Virus record (IMG/VR): IMGVR_UViG_3300037247_000717
Location: 1 to 47,404 of that record
Source: a virus
DNA length: 47,404 nt
Reading direction: 5' to 3' (one strand)
A model generated the notes under the pieces. The model saw only the letters and a program-made list of their open reading frames with translations, searched no databases and was not told where the DNA came from. Shown piece by piece: positions 8,709-17,438 of this stretch (positions are counted from its first letter, which is position 1; each line of letters starts with the position of its first letter). The position numbers and the translations under genes were made by a program.

Positions 8709-9893
8709 CTACACATGGGCCACGTGCGTTATCACCGCCGACTTCGAGCAGTTCTCACTGCCCAACTGGTGATACTTGTAAAGCACCGCCTCATAAGCGT
8801 CCTTGCCGCTGATCCGAGCCAGCACCGCACCATCTTCGTCCATCCACGACCAGTCGCTCATCTCGAACATGGTGAGCGTACTTTCGTCCAGGAAGTAGAT
8901 GCGATTGTCCGGCGCGTCTTTGTCAGTAACGATCGGCACCCCGTTGATGGTCAACGCCTTGAACCCGCCGTCCAGGTTCATGATGTTGTCGTTATACCGA
9001 CGATCAGACACCAGAATGTCGCCATACTTCCGGCGGATGGCATGATTGGTCAGCCCGAGGCTCGCCTCACCGTCGTTGATGTCGATCTCATCCAGAGCTT
9101 CCTGCATCAGATCGGTGGTCAACTCGCGGTTAGTGTCGGCCGTCAAGGACACAGACTGCCAGAAATCCTCAGTGGTGCGGTCGATGTTACCAAAGTTCAC
9201 CACCTGCTTGCCCGGATTAGTATGCGATACCGCCGCGTCCAGACCGTAAATCTCCAGGTTCCGGTTGCCGTGACGGTACACCGCATGGTCGGCGCTACAC
9301 GTAATGGCCGCAGCAAGTGTGAACGTGCTGGCCCCCTTATTGATGGAAACTACCGCAACGCTCGTAGCCACTTCGGTCCCGTCGGTGGACTTCTCGATGT
9401 CGATCTTCATCCGAGGCCGAATGTGCTTGAGAGAGTGCACCTGAATGACGATCGTGTCATTAGCCGCGATACTCACGCCTGACAACTCGCCACTGCCCGT
9501 ACCCCAGAGCTGACGCTGTACGTCACGCTTGAGGTCTTTCGTGACACCACGGATTTCCGAACTCACGGCCCGGATATAGGCCGCACGGTCGGTCTGAGAC
9601 GCTTTCATCGTTGGGCCGGTTACGGTAATACGACCGTAATTGTACTTGCAGATGTACGTCGCATTATCGTAACTCTGCTCGCCAGCGGTCGGCAAATCAC
9701 CGTTATCCGCCCGGGCGCCGATCCCTTCGTTACGCCCGACGTGCAGAGCCATTACACCCTCTTTACCGCGCAACTCCCCTTTGTTGCGCGAAAGCCTCAT
9801 CAGCAAGACATTCTTCTCAGCGATTTGCTTCCGAATACGGGGAAGGTAAACGGTTTTGAGCACCTCTCCGGCTGTGGTAAGGGTTAGAGCCAT
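8709..9893 (-). CDS. Major capsid protein, HK97-type
   Basis: 394 residues; AAAGGAG precedes the ATG. It follows the scaffold gene, the standard order. The N-terminus (MALTLTTAGEVLKTVYLPRIRKQIAEKNVLLMRLSRNKGELRGKE) and the C-terminal RIYFLDESTLTMFEMSDWSWMDEDGAVLARISGKDAYEAVLYKYHQLGSENCSK pattern are those of phage major capsid proteins of this group. It would form the icosahedral shell. The family assignment is from pattern and position; confidence is high for the role. Confidence 0.88.
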   Translation of the reverse strand: MALTLTTAGEVLKTVYLPRIRKQIAEKNVLLMRLSRNKGELRGKEGVMALHVGRNEGIGARADNGDLPTAGEQSYDNATYICKYNYGRITVTGPTMKASQTDRAAYIRAVSSEIRGVTKDLKRDVQRQLWGTGSGELSGVSIAANDTIVIQVHSLKHIRPRMKIDIEKSTDGTEVATSVAVVSINKGASTFTLAAAITCSADHAVYRHGNRNLEIYGLDAAVSHTNPGKQVVNFGNIDRTTEDFWQSVSLTADTNRELTTDLMQEALDEIDINDGEASLGLTNHAIRRKYGDILVSDRRYNDNIMNLDGGFKALTINGVPIVTDKDAPDNRIYFLDESTLTMFEMSDWSWMDEDGAVLARISGKDAYEAVLYKYHQLGSENCSKSAVITHVAHV

Positions 9894-9958
9894 ATCACTC
9901 TCCTTTGCTCTAGTTAGGCCAGCCGGTGAGCCGATCTATAGGTTATCGCAATAATCTC

Positions 9959-10750
9959 CTAGTCCATGTCCGCTTTTTGCACCAACTCCAAAGCCTCCTT
10001 GTCCGCTGTGCCATCATTCAGATCACTGGCCTTGATTTCACGGACTTCACCACCTCGCGCAGCTCCGCCGCCAAGCTGACCGCGCGTCTGGCCGTCTTTG
10101 ATCTTCTTTTCGACCCAGTCGCTTTGCTTTTTGCCCGCCTTCGTCTCCACGAAACTCGTCATCCGGTCCACCGCTTCCTTGTAGGCCGTGCCAACGGATT
10201 TGTTCTGGTCCCGGCGGATCGCCAGTAAGACCCGCTCCTCGATCTCACGTTGTGCAACTTCGTCATCGCGGGTGAAGTCGTACTTCGCCGCTTGCTGGTC
10301 GAGCGCCCGCTGCACCTGAGTACCGATCAAGTCCTGCTCTCGCAGGCCCTCCAACTTCTCAGAGCGGGCGTTAGCATCCTTGGCTGTCTGCTCCGCCTTG
10401 GCCAATCGCTGTTCGAGCGCAGTCAGGGTTCCCGCTTCGGCCTCAGCTTCTTGCTCGGCTGGTTTGGCTGGCTCTTCCTGCTCTTTCTGCTCTTTCTGCT
10501 TGGTGGCAGCCGCCCGACCCTCCAGCACCTCCATGCCCGCCCGCATCAAAAATGCAGCTTCGTCGCGGGTAGGTTCAATACCACGACCTTTATAGTCGAA
10601 TTGCTGGCCTGGCTGCTCGCCTGGCTGCTGAACCTCGGCTTGCTGGACTTCCTTCTGGCCTTCCTGCTGACCCTCAGCTTGGCCCTTCTCCTCTTTGCCA
10701 CCCTCACCGCTCCCAGGGTCCACTTGTTCTTGACCTTCTTGTTCAGGCAT
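9959..10750 (-). CDS. Capsid scaffold protein
   Basis: 263 residues, strongly acidic and lysine/glutamine-rich, lacking cysteine. The first 70 residues are low-complexity E/Q/G/K; residues about 105-215 are coiled-coil (LTALEQRLAKAEQTAKDANARSEKLEGLREQ); the C-terminus is charged and could bind the capsid. It is placed between portal and major capsid genes and has AAGGAG before the ATG. All of this is the standard form of a phage internal scaffold that guides procapsid assembly and is then lost. Confidence 0.85.
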   Translation of the reverse strand: MPEQEGQEQVDPGSGEGGKEEKGQAEGQQEGQKEVQQAEVQQPGEQPGQQFDYKGRGIEPTRDEAAFLMRAGMEVLEGRAAATKQKEQKEQEEPAKPAEQEAEAEAGTLTALEQRLAKAEQTAKDANARSEKLEGLREQDLIGTQVQRALDQQAAKYDFTRDDEVAQREIEERVLLAIRRDQNKSVGTAYKEAVDRMTSFVETKAGKKQSDWVEKKIKDGQTRGQLGGGAARGGEVREIKASDLNDGTADKEALELVQKADMD

Positions 10751-10761
10751 GCCGGTTCTCC

Positions 10762-12867
10762 TTAACCTTCTTGCGGCGATTGCTCGCCTGCTCCTGGCGG
10801 CCCCGCCGGTGATGGCATCAACGTCGCGGGGTCTACCCCTGCCTCTTGGGCCATAATTAACGCTTGCTGCTGCTGTGCCAGTGCAAGTTGGATTTGCGGG
10901 CGAACGGCCTCCGCAGCCGCCATAGCCTCATGGCCCCGCCCATGGACTTCCAACTGCTTCTTGATCTCGTCCTCCAACTGCTCGTATTCGCTGCCACGCC
11001 GATACTCGTTCAATATCTCCATGTGAACGTCATGCCGCTCGTACCGTTCGGGCGCTATCTCCATCCCTTGGACTATAAAGCTGATCTCCATCAACTGCCG
11101 ACTGCGATCCAGCGAACCCTCGGCCAGCAGCGTCTGGGCCTCGCCCATCCCGATCATCTGTATAATCTGCCGACGATGCTGCTGCGGATGCAGAATCCCC
11201 CGGTCGATCATATGACCCACAAACTCAATGGTGGCCGTCTTGCTCATCGGCAACTGGCTGAAGGTGTCAGCCGTCACGTCGAAATAGCTGACGTTCGGCT
11301 TACCGGCGTTCTCGCCACTCAACTGCTCGCCCTTGAACCACTTGGTCTCGACTACCCTATCGTCGCCGATGATCTTGACCAGACGATCTTCACTTACGTT
11401 TTCACTCAGCAGTTGCAACAGGAACCCGCCCAGTTCGCCGACTGCATAGTCCATGCTCTGGCCGGTCGGCCCCATATCCCGTTGGTCCCCTTCTTGCAGA
11501 GCTGTGATAGCCACACCGCTTTTCAGCCCCGGCGGTGCCTTAGACTGGGTAACGTCGTGCTGGGCAGCTACATCCTGGATATCCCGTCGGTCCAGATCGA
11601 GCATGTTCTGCACATAAGACGGTATGGCCGGCGGAGTCACCATTTCCGGCTTGAGCAAAGGGCTACCGCTCCAGTAAACCTTCTCACCCGGTTCGCTGGT
11701 CCAGGCTACCTTCAAAACCCCAGCACTCCGGTGTATCAATACTTTCGGCTTACTCATCATGTTGCGGTTCTCGACCAATTGGCTGCGACCCTTGTTGTAT
11801 TCGGCCTGGAGCGGCTTGATATTATCCACCACGGACATGCCCCAGAACTGGCCGGGAATCGGCAGTTGCTTGAGGTGGAAGAATGGCTTGTATGGCTTCT
11901 CATTCCGGCGATAAGGGTTCGGTCGCGGTCGCACCAGCAGCTTCTTGCCTGCCACAATACAGGTCAGGCCCGTCGGGAACCCCTTAACCGGCTGAGTCCA
12001 CAGTTCATGGACCAACACCCCGCCGGTTTCGTCTTCGGTATCGCTGGTGCCCATCATGGTTTCCAGCCGCCGTTGGACGTAACCGGGCCGCGCGTCGTCA
12101 AGATCGGGGTCTACCTTCTTCCCATACTCCATTTCGACCTTGCCGGGATCATGGACCTTGCTGTGTAGCAGCCACGGCGCGTCCTGCACGTTCAGCGCAC
12201 CGCCGCCGACATCTATCTCAAACGGTGAGACGACCTCAATATCGGCGTCGCCTAGATTTGCCCCTATCTCGTCGGGCACCGTCTCTTGGGCGCCCAGGTC
12301 CAACATGCTGCGCAGTTTATCGAACATCCTCTCTTGCTGGTCCCCATTCGCTTTCGCTAGATCGTTCGCCTGGAATGACAACGAGCCACCTGCCTGGCCG
12401 TCCCAGGTACACTTGAAAAACGAGTTGCCGGTGATAACCATCCAGAACACGGCATCCATCAGTTTGGGGCTCATTTCCAGGTGGCGCCAATACCCGATCA
12501 GCACCTTGTCCGCTATACGGGACACCTCGATATCCTGGGTATCGGCAGTAGCCGGAGTCACCGTCCAGATCGGCTTGGTCCGTAGCAGCCGGGCCACCTC
12601 GGTCCGCACGTAAGGCATAATCAGGTTACAGACCAGCCGCGCCCGCCACTCCGGGGCCGGCGGGTCTTGGAACAGCCCATGCGCTACGCTCCATTCGCGG
12701 TACTGCTCACCCCGATACCAAAGGATGTTCTGGAGCCAGCGGCGCTCAAGCTCTTCCTTGCGTCGGTGCTGGGTTTCAGCCTGCAAGGCGACGAAATCCA
12801 CCACGTCGGTTGGGTTGGTCCAATCGACCTCATGGAAAGCCTGCGATCTGGTTTGTGTAGAAGCCAT
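10762..12867 (-). CDS. Portal protein, P22-type
   Basis: 701 residues, the usual size of P22-like portals. The N-terminal region reads NLIMPYVRTEVARLLRTKPIWTVTPAT followed by DAVFWMVITGNSFFKCTWD, a pattern seen in this family; the middle has QFWGMSVVDNIKPLQAEYNKGRSQLVENRNMMSKPK, the helical clip/stem region. The C-terminus is a long glutamine- and alanine-rich helix and tail (QIQLALAQQQQALIMAQEAG), like the barrel helix of P22 portals. The dodecameric ring would sit at one capsid vertex as DNA channel and terminase dock. Confidence 0.9.
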   Translation of the reverse strand: MASTQTRSQAFHEVDWTNPTDVVDFVALQAETQHRRKEELERRWLQNILWYRGEQYREWSVAHGLFQDPPAPEWRARLVCNLIMPYVRTEVARLLRTKPIWTVTPATADTQDIEVSRIADKVLIGYWRHLEMSPKLMDAVFWMVITGNSFFKCTWDGQAGGSLSFQANDLAKANGDQQERMFDKLRSMLDLGAQETVPDEIGANLGDADIEVVSPFEIDVGGGALNVQDAPWLLHSKVHDPGKVEMEYGKKVDPDLDDARPGYVQRRLETMMGTSDTEDETGGVLVHELWTQPVKGFPTGLTCIVAGKKLLVRPRPNPYRRNEKPYKPFFHLKQLPIPGQFWGMSVVDNIKPLQAEYNKGRSQLVENRNMMSKPKVLIHRSAGVLKVAWTSEPGEKVYWSGSPLLKPEMVTPPAIPSYVQNMLDLDRRDIQDVAAQHDVTQSKAPPGLKSGVAITALQEGDQRDMGPTGQSMDYAVGELGGFLLQLLSENVSEDRLVKIIGDDRVVETKWFKGEQLSGENAGKPNVSYFDVTADTFSQLPMSKTATIEFVGHMIDRGILHPQQHRRQIIQMIGMGEAQTLLAEGSLDRSRQLMEISFIVQGMEIAPERYERHDVHMEILNEYRRGSEYEQLEDEIKKQLEVHGRGHEAMAAAEAVRPQIQLALAQQQQALIMAQEAGVDPATLMPSPAGPPGAGEQSPQEG

Positions 12868-12874
12868 AGTCTAC

Positions 12875-13153
12875 TTATCCCGCCGACGAACGGTTCCTCT
12901 CCTGCTCGATCCGCGCTTCCTCTGCATCACTCATGCCGCCATACTCCTCAACCTCATCGCCCTGCCCTGACTGGACTGCGGCGACGGCAGTGTATTCAGC
13001 CCAGGTCTTGGTCATCACCCTGTTCATGATGTCATCGAGCATACGCTGTTGAAGCTGGAGTATCTTCCGGGTCTGACGCTGGAGGTACACACAGGCGCCG
13101 AAACCTACGCCTAGCCCTAATACCAACATGCCGGTCCCGTAGATTAGAATCAT
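12875..13153 (-). CDS. Small single-pass membrane protein
   Basis: 92 residues. Residues about 2-24 are hydrophobic (ILIYGTGMLVLGLGVGFGACVYL) and form one membrane helix; the rest is a coiled coil (TRKILQLQQRMLDDIMNRVM) and an acidic tail. It lies seven bases ahead of the portal gene. Proteins of this form next to lysis genes can be spanin-like or holin-associated, but no family was recognised. Confidence 0.65.
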   Translation of the reverse strand: MILIYGTGMLVLGLGVGFGACVYLQRQTRKILQLQQRMLDDIMNRVMTKTWAEYTAVAAVQSGQGDEVEEYGGMSDAEEARIEQERNRSSAG

Positions 13154-13156
13154 GCC

Positions 13157-13414
13157 CTACTCCTCACTCTCGGCCCAGTCCTTGGCCATTCTGCCTATGA
13201 AAGCGCCCGCTATAGACGGCTGGCAGTCGAATCGTATGGTATCCTGACACTTACGATCCGGCCTCCGCTCGCCACCGATGAGCAACAGTACCGGGCCGTT
13301 GAAACGCTTTTTGATCTCGCCGTAAAGCTGATTGACCGTGGCGAATTCGATACCAGCCAGCACTCCGGTAGGATCAATGTCGAACTCGGTGGATGGTACT
13401 GTGCCAAAGTTCAT
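13157..13414 (-). CDS. Small protein of unknown function
   Basis: 85 residues, acidic, alpha/beta-looking (LYGEIKKRFNGPVLLLIGGERRP), with two cysteines. It starts four bases after the membrane protein at 13419-13619 and is followed four bases later by the next gene, so it is part of the same transcript. No motif was recognised. Confidence 0.55.
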   Translation of the reverse strand: MNFGTVPSTEFDIDPTGVLAGIEFATVNQLYGEIKKRFNGPVLLLIGGERRPDRKCQDTIRFDCQPSIAGAFIGRMAKDWAESEE

Positions 13415-13418
13415 TGTC

Positions 13419-13619
13419 TCACCCTAACCGTTCGACCAAGCTCTTGGCCGCCTTTTTCAGATCCTTGCCGCCCCAGAGCAACACCACCTTAACCAGCCAG
13501 CGTGGCACCTCTGCTTTAGTGCCAATCGCCATGCCGGCGATGCCCAGGACGATGAACGGAACCGCCCAACGGTTTGAGTTCACTACCCAGCCAACCATAA
13601 ATCTGATTACGGTTCCCAC
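13419..13619 (-). CDS. Small membrane protein, possible holin
   Basis: 66 residues from a GTG at 13619 preceded by TAGGAGCT, the favourite ribosome site of this phage. Two hydrophobic segments (about 7-34 and 42-52) flank a short basic turn, and the C-terminus is basic (KDLKKAAKSLVERLG), a form common among phage holins. It overlaps the upstream lipoprotein gene by 13 bases. The lysis role is inferred from form and from the adjacent lipoproteins and XhlA-like gene. Confidence 0.6.
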   Translation of the reverse strand: MGTVIRFMVGWVVNSNRWAVPFIVLGIAGMAIGTKAEVPRWLVKVVLLWGGKDLKKAAKSLVERLG

Positions 13620-13777
13620 GGATAGCTCCTATCCGGCTCATCGGCCGGTTGCGATGTCGCGGCCCCGTCGGGCTGGGGCAAGTCGAGTACCACCCGATGC
13701 GTCAGGGTGCAGCTCAACAAGCCCCAGCCCATCAACCAAGCGATACACATCCCAAGACAGACAACCCAGCGCCTCAT
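13607..13777 (-). CDS. Small lipoprotein, Rz1/spanin-like candidate
   Basis: 56 residues. Its ATG overlaps the stop of the upstream lipoprotein gene (ATGA at 13777). Signal peptide: MRRWVVCLGMCIAWLMGWGL, then a lipobox LLSC with the lipid-bearing cysteine at residue 23; the mature part is proline-rich and short. This is the build of outer-membrane spanin subunits. It overlaps the next gene by 13 bases. The role is inferred from form and context. Confidence 0.6.
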   Translation of the reverse strand: MRRWVVCLGMCIAWLMGWGLLSCTLTHRVVLDLPQPDGAATSQPADEPDRSYPWEP

Positions 13778-14049
13778 TCAATATCCTCGTCCGTTGGCTT
13801 GAACACCGCCGAGATCATAAACACCGAACTATTACGAACGGTTATGCCCTCAAAGAAACCTATAGCCAGGTCCGGTTGGATTACGCCGGTGACGGTAACT
13901 ACTCCGCCAGCATCCCGTAAGGCCTTAACCGCTCCATCAAGCGCTGTAATGCCAACATCTACCTGATCCTGCGTCATGCTCGCACAGCCGGTCGCCATGA
14001 ACGCCAGCCCGACGAACATCAAGACCATCACCAAGACGCGAGCAATCAT
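13774..14049 (-). CDS. Lipoprotein of the lysis block
   Basis: 91 residues from the ATG at 14049; this start gives a proper signal peptide (MIARVLVMVLMFVGLAFMATGC) with the lipobox ATGC, whereas the longer frame would bury it. The mature part is a small domain (VDVGITALDGAVKALRDAGGVVTVTGVIQPD). It overlaps the preceding small frame and the following lipoprotein gene by start/stop overlap. Two consecutive lipoproteins in a lysis block suggest envelope action, but the function is unknown. Confidence 0.65.
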   Translation of the reverse strand: MIARVLVMVLMFVGLAFMATGCASMTQDQVDVGITALDGAVKALRDAGGVVTVTGVIQPDLAIGFFEGITVRNSSVFMISAVFKPTDEDIE

Positions 14050-14165
14050 AGCAAGCCCCCCACCAGATCGAGTAGGCCCACCAGGGGTTGCAGTTCGACG
14101 CAACCTTCGACCACCTGGACACCCAAGCCCGCTGCCAATAAACTCAACTTCGTCAACATAACCAT
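14046..14165 (-). CDS. 39-residue hydrophobic peptide
   Basis: A short frame (MVMLTKLSLLAAGLG...) that starts at 14165 with AAGGAG six bases upstream and ends in a TGA that overlaps the ATG of the following lipoprotein gene. It fills the space between the XhlA-like gene and the lipoprotein and could be a small membrane peptide or a translational-coupling leader. Only position and ribosome site support it. Confidence 0.4.
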   Translation of the reverse strand: MVMLTKLSLLAAGLGVQVVEGCVELQPLVGLLDLVGGLL

Positions 14166-14176
14166 CAGCATCTCCT

Positions 14177-14413
14177 TCAATTGAGCCAGGCGGTCAACGC
14201 AACCGCCGCCAGTGTCACTCCGAGATACACAACCTTCTCCGCCCAGAAACTACGTCGCCCTTGGTGCTTAGCCAAGTGCCCATCCAGTCGGTTGTCTACA
14301 TTACGCACCGTTTCGGTCAAGCCCACGCCGCCATTACCGGTAATCAGTTTCATCAGTTTGTCCTGCCCCTCCTCCAGCCGATCCAGCGCTTCCTTGATCG
14401 TTTCAAGCGTCAT
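14177..14413 (-). CDS. XhlA-like holin-associated membrane protein
   Basis: 78 residues. The N-terminal 50 residues form an amphipathic coiled coil (IKEALDRLEEGQDKLMKLI, VRNVDNRLDGHLAKHQ) and the last 20 are one membrane helix (VVYLGVTLAAVALTAWL). This is the build of haemolysin XhlA-type proteins, which associate with holins in phage lysis. It heads the lysis block and is 10 bases downstream of a fibre-like gene. Confidence 0.65.
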   Translation of the reverse strand: MTLETIKEALDRLEEGQDKLMKLITGNGGVGLTETVRNVDNRLDGHLAKHQGRRSFWAEKVVYLGVTLAAVALTAWLN

Positions 14414-14423
14414 GGTGTCATCC

Positions 14424-15185
14424 TTACCTCTCCTGCCAAACGGTCAAGTAATCGACACCTAATGTTTCCGCGTTATTAGTGCCATTTTTCAGCAGCAGAT
14501 GCAGGTACATATTGTCGTCCAGGCCGCTGATGACGATGTCGACTATAGGGCCGTATACAAAAGCCCCCTCACCGTGCTTGACGTAGGGTCGCAACTTGCC
14601 AGTTACGCCGTCATTGGGATCGTAATCCCACCCCACCACGTCCCAGGTGTTATCCGCGTAGGTTCCAAACGTGACAACGCTGCTCTTGTTAGCACCGTTG
14701 CTGCAAAGGAATGACCACACGCTGGCCATTGTCCCATTGGTTTCAGTGATAAACAGGGTGGCCCCATCATATGTTTGGTCATTTGGGCCAGCACCATCGT
14801 CATCCAGGGCATCGCCTGCTGTAAAAGACGATAAGCTAATACCGAAACTCGCACCACCCGCCTTGGCCAAGCGCACCCTGGATTGAAAGCTGAGGCGTTT
14901 ATTGGTCTGCATTCGCCAACTGTTATGCAGCGAATGCAGGCAGGCGTCATCGGTATCGTGAACATGGCTTGTCAATTCTTCCACGCCACAGAGATCGTCG
15001 GTGTTCGCTTGACTGGAAGTGTGGTGGGCGTTCAGAAGCCAATCATTCGTCAGATCAACGTTGTTGAAAAAGTCTTCGTGGAATATGCTGACCAGATGAT
15101 CGGGCAGGGAGCGAGCGAGAACTATCCGATGCGGCGCCATCCGTCGCGGTATCTGCAAGATGGTTTCACGCGCAGTCTCGGTCAC
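14424..15185 (-). CDS. Lectin-like jelly-roll virion protein, copy B
   Basis: 253 residues from a GTG at 15185. It is a paralogue of the next gene upstream (15188-15952): both share the opening IP...LP.HL.S..H.DF, a central TYDGA.......G..ASVWSF segment, DNTWDVVG.DYDP.DG.TGKL.PYV, and the ending VDY-TVWQER. The fold looks like a concanavalin A-like beta sandwich. It is probably a surface or fibre component that binds carbohydrate; substrate unknown. Confidence 0.7.
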   Translation of the reverse strand: MTETARETILQIPRRMAPHRIVLARSLPDHLVSIFHEDFFNNVDLTNDWLLNAHHTSSQANTDDLCGVEELTSHVHDTDDACLHSLHNSWRMQTNKRLSFQSRVRLAKAGGASFGISLSSFTAGDALDDDGAGPNDQTYDGATLFITETNGTMASVWSFLCSNGANKSSVVTFGTYADNTWDVVGWDYDPNDGVTGKLRPYVKHGEGAFVYGPIVDIVISGLDDNMYLHLLLKNGTNNAETLGVDYLTVWQER

Positions 15186-15187
15186 GC

Positions 15188-15952
15188 TTATCGTTCCTGC
15201 CAGACCGTGATGTAGTCCACGCTGAAGGTCTGGGCTATCGCATCCTCAGAGCTGTTCTTGAGGGCCAGGATAGCGTACATCATGGCGTCCAGGCCGCTGA
15301 TGGTAATGTTATGCGGAGCGCCAAACACGATGCGTCCGCCATTATGGGAAACGTATGGCTGCAACTTGCCGGTCGTTCCGTCATAGGGGTCGTAATCGAA
15401 GCCCACCACGTCCCAGGTGTTGTCGGCGAATGTGCCAAGGGTGGTCGGGGTATCGACCGAGCCATTAGAACCTACGAAACTCCAAACACTCGCCGCTGTA
15501 CCGGCGGCCTCAATTCTATACACAAATGCGCCGTCGTAGGTGGTATCAAGTGGCCCTAACCCGTCGTCGTCTAACAGGTTGGCGGCTACGCTGCTGCCCA
15601 ATCCCATCAAGAGACTGGGCGCCTGCCCGGCGGTGAAGTCGCACTTGACGCGAGCCTGGACGCTCAGCCGCTTGTCAGCCTGCATCTTCCAGTGCGGGTA
15701 CTTGGTGTGAAAGATGTTTTCAAAGCTGGCTGTAGCGTCGGTCATGATATTGACCACGCCGTTCAAGTCGCTGGCGTTGGCTTCGGTGGGTGAACCGTCG
15801 GCTACACTGGTCCATTCGTTAGTCTGATCGGCTAGATGAACAAAATCGTGGTGGTATCTGCTGGCCAGATGAATCGGTAGTTCTCTGGCAGGCAGCCACA
15901 GCGTCTGCCCTTTATCTATCTGACCGACTGGAATACTCGTCGCTTCTGGCAT
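15188..15952 (-). CDS. Lectin-like jelly-roll virion protein, copy A
   Basis: 254 residues, GGGAGCTG before the ATG. It is closely related to the gene that follows it (see the shared segments there), so the pair arose by tandem duplication and diverged. The sequence is beta-rich with repeated aromatic-glycine turns and has no signal peptide. The same N-terminal IDKGQTLWLPARELP style opening also occurs in the deacetylase gene (LTIPRRMTGQTIE), suggesting a shared attachment segment to the virion. Likely a receptor- or glycan-binding decoration. Confidence 0.7.
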   Translation of the reverse strand: MPEATSIPVGQIDKGQTLWLPARELPIHLASRYHHDFVHLADQTNEWTSVADGSPTEANASDLNGVVNIMTDATASFENIFHTKYPHWKMQADKRLSVQARVKCDFTAGQAPSLLMGLGSSVAANLLDDDGLGPLDTTYDGAFVYRIEAAGTAASVWSFVGSNGSVDTPTTLGTFADNTWDVVGFDYDPYDGTTGKLQPYVSHNGGRIVFGAPHNITISGLDAMMYAILALKNSSEDAIAQTFSVDYITVWQER

Positions 15953-15953
15953 G

Positions 15954-17429
15954 TTACAGCTCCCACCTTAGTTCATTGGGCAGTATGCGGCCGTACAATT
16001 CGATCGGTGTCACCACCCGGTAATTATTGTCCGATAGGTAATCGAACAGGTTGATGAAATCCGCCGTATCCGGCGAAGCACCCGACGCCATGTTGCAGGT
16101 ATGCGTCAACAGATGCAAGACGCCGCCGTTGGTATGGGCGTGATGACACCAGGTTCGTATCTTGCCGTTGGTGGTAAAATCAGCGGCCGTGGTAGTCACA
16201 CCGTTACGATACTCGCAACCCCAACCGCGCGGATAGGTATTATAGCGGTGGACATTATTCGTCCCGCCCGAATGAGTAGCGAAGCTCTGTACGAAATAAT
16301 CCGGCCCGACGGTCTTAAACGCGGCAGTTTGGTTATGATCCCTAGCCAGATAAAACCGGGCAGCCGCTTCCCAGTTCACGATACCGTATTTAGGAGCATT
16401 GTCATACCAGTGCTGCAATAAACGCTCCAGATGACCCCGTAATCGGCTCTCGCTGTAACCGCTGATGTCCGTACCATCGTGCAATACGATCCCGTGTCCG
16501 GCTTCGGATAACTTGGCCAGTTCTTCCCAGGTGCAAGAGGTTCCGCCGGTAGCAGTCGTCCCACTGATATTCAGGACTTCCGGTGCCAGCGTCAGCCGGA
16601 TGCCGTAGTGCTCAGCAACGCGCGCCAGTCTAAGGGTAGCATCCTGTATGGTGTCATCTATCCACATACATATGACCCCATTGTTGGGGCCAAGCGTCAT
16701 AACGTCGGTGAACCAGATTTCGTCGATGCTGAAATCAAAGACGTTGGGGTCGTTGGTATCGGCATCTTCGATCTTGACAGCAATCACACCTAGGGCAATA
16801 TCTGTGTCATCATCCAGGTTCAGATTGCTGCCGAAACTCTCGCTATCAAGATACAGGTTCGCCGACAATACATAACGACCAACATCGGCAAAATGAGTGT
16901 TGCTCAGCGTCCAGCGAAACCTCATCTTGTCATTGGTCAACGGGATAGCGCCATTGGTGATAGCGACTTCGAGATCAATAATTACGGCGGTCGCACCACT
17001 AAGGCTGGCATTGTTGCGGAACCGGATGTGAATCATCTTGTTCCAGTTGGGCAAGGTGATAAGCTGACCGGAACCGACATAATGGCTGGCCCGTACAGCG
17101 CCAGTAGCCGCCGCCTTGGTCATCTTGATAGCTTCGGAAGTTGTCCCATCTACGTCGCCGCCGGTCCAGCGATAGGTCGATTCGATGCCCACTACATCGC
17201 CAGCGCCTTCACTGCTGAACTCTGCCCAGTTGTCCGGGTCCATAGTGTCCGACCGCACCTGGGCATCGCCCATACCCGTAGCGTCCCAGATTAACTTGTG
17301 CTTGGCGTCCACGTTCTCGGCGTCCACCATGCGCTGAATGACCGAAGTGGCGTTAAACAGGTGCGCCGTCTCTATAGTCTGGCCGGTCATGCGCCGGGGA
17401 ATTGTCAGTTTATAGCCGTCAAGACCCAT
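15954..17429 (-). CDS. NodB-type polysaccharide deacetylase fused to a beta-sandwich domain
   Basis: 491 residues. Residues about 40-230 form a carbohydrate-binding-like jelly roll (HIRFRNNASLSGATAVIIDLEVAI, DEIWFTDVM). The C-terminal half has the order of a NodB domain: VICMWIDDTIQDA (the Asp-Asp of motif 1), then a GHGIVLHDGTD segment in place of the GHEIG-H-x3-H motif 2, and LLTHTC near the end (motif 5). The second motif-2 histidine appears replaced by aspartate. Such enzymes remove N- or O-acetyl groups from surface polysaccharides; on a virion it would act on the host capsule or peptidoglycan. Confidence 0.7.
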   Translation of the reverse strand: MGLDGYKLTIPRRMTGQTIETAHLFNATSVIQRMVDAENVDAKHKLIWDATGMGDAQVRSDTMDPDNWAEFSSEGAGDVVGIESTYRWTGGDVDGTTSEAIKMTKAAATGAVRASHYVGSGQLITLPNWNKMIHIRFRNNASLSGATAVIIDLEVAITNGAIPLTNDKMRFRWTLSNTHFADVGRYVLSANLYLDSESFGSNLNLDDDTDIALGVIAVKIEDADTNDPNVFDFSIDEIWFTDVMTLGPNNGVICMWIDDTIQDATLRLARVAEHYGIRLTLAPEVLNISGTTATGGTSCTWEELAKLSEAGHGIVLHDGTDISGYSESRLRGHLERLLQHWYDNAPKYGIVNWEAAARFYLARDHNQTAAFKTVGPDYFVQSFATHSGGTNNVHRYNTYPRGWGCEYRNGVTTTAADFTTNGKIRTWCHHAHTNGGVLHLLTHTCNMASGASPDTADFINLFDYLSDNNYRVVTPIELYGRILPNELRWEL

Positions 17430-17438
17430 TGTGTCACC

